From the IMG/VR virus record IMGVR_UViG_3300049734_000591, positions 1 through 30,323 of that record: a DNA stretch of 30,323 bases. One strand, given 5' to 3'. The notes under the pieces were generated by a model. It saw nothing but the letters and a program-made list of their open reading frames with translations. It was not told the origin of the DNA and did not search any database. Of the stretch, positions 30,228-30,323 are shown one piece after another. The position numbers and the translations under genes were made by a program. Numbering within the stretch: position 1 is the first letter of the stretch; each line of letters opens with the position of its first letter. This DNA comes from a virus.

Positions 30228-30323
30228 TCCCGGATCTCGTGATGCTCGATACGGCGAAGCGGCACCTGCGCGTGGAGGACAGCGATCACGACGCCGATAT
30301 CGCCGCCAAGATCCGCCAGGCCT
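30224..30323 (+). CDS. Head-tail connector, partial
   Basis: ATG at 30224 (ATGA overlap), continuing past the window edge. The visible 33 residues include D-T-A-K-R-H-L-R-V-E-D-S-D-H-D-A-D-I, the start of gp6/QLRG-type connector proteins that sit under the portal. Only the N-terminus is available, so the assignment is provisional. Confidence 0.6.
   Translation, partial: MIPDLVMLDTAKRHLRVEDSDHDADIAAKIRQA

Overview
This 30.3 kb, GC-rich window looks like part of a temperate tailed-phage genome of the HK97 structural lineage. Terminase large subunit, a fused prohead protease/major capsid protein, an HK97-type portal and the start of a head-tail connector lie at the right end. A tail-fibre-like gene lies at the left end. 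An integrase, two XRE regulators and an excisionase-like gene lie in the middle. Nearly every gene overlaps its neighbour by 1-4 bases (ATGA, GTGA or TGATG junctions). The host cannot be named from the sequence. Base composition and Shine-Dalgarno use suggest a GC-rich bacterium.

Layout: (1) 1-2383, + strand: end of a tail module, with a receptor-binding-like fibre carrying internal repeats and two small genes. (2) 2380-13138, - strand: a long early/accessory operon led by an XRE repressor, a coiled-coil protein and an orphan ParB-like protein. A recombination block follows: a single-strand-annealing-like protein, an inserted HNH gene and a Cas4/RecB-type Fe-S nuclease. Then come a DUF6745-like protein with 37 tandem tetrapeptides, its small partner, and a run of tiny cysteine-rich proteins. 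(3) 13139-16088: divergent promoter/operator region, second XRE gene, a non-coding region with phased 10-bp repeats and a good promoter, an excisionase-like gene, a bidirectional terminator, and the convergent tyrosine integrase. (4) 16089-18987, + strand: an HTH gene and a replication block (DnaT/O-like protein plus DnaC-like loader) bracketed by two paralogous HNH-type genes. The replication gene contains an inverted iteron array that looks like an origin. (5) 18984-22227: very small genes, including a VRR-NUC nuclease, several one-helix membrane/coiled-coil proteins, zinc proteins and an HTH protein. (6) 22228-30323: a promoter, a small gene without a clear start, two HNH nucleases, terminase large subunit, protease-capsid fusion, portal, a collagen-like protein and the start of a connector.

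The integrase has phage genes on both sides (early genes and tail on one, replication and head on the other). The window therefore looks like an unintegrated, circular or permuted phage genome, not a prophage bounded by att sites next to int. No tRNA, rRNA, CRISPR array, insertion sequence, endolysin or recognisable small terminase subunit was seen. The points most worth a second look are the iteron array inside the replication gene, the orphan ParB with a perfect 12-bp inverted repeat upstream, the tetrapeptide-repeat protein, the cysteine-rich gene cluster, a zinc-ribbon gene broken by one in-frame UGA, and a duplicated gene end that flanks a structural-type gene.
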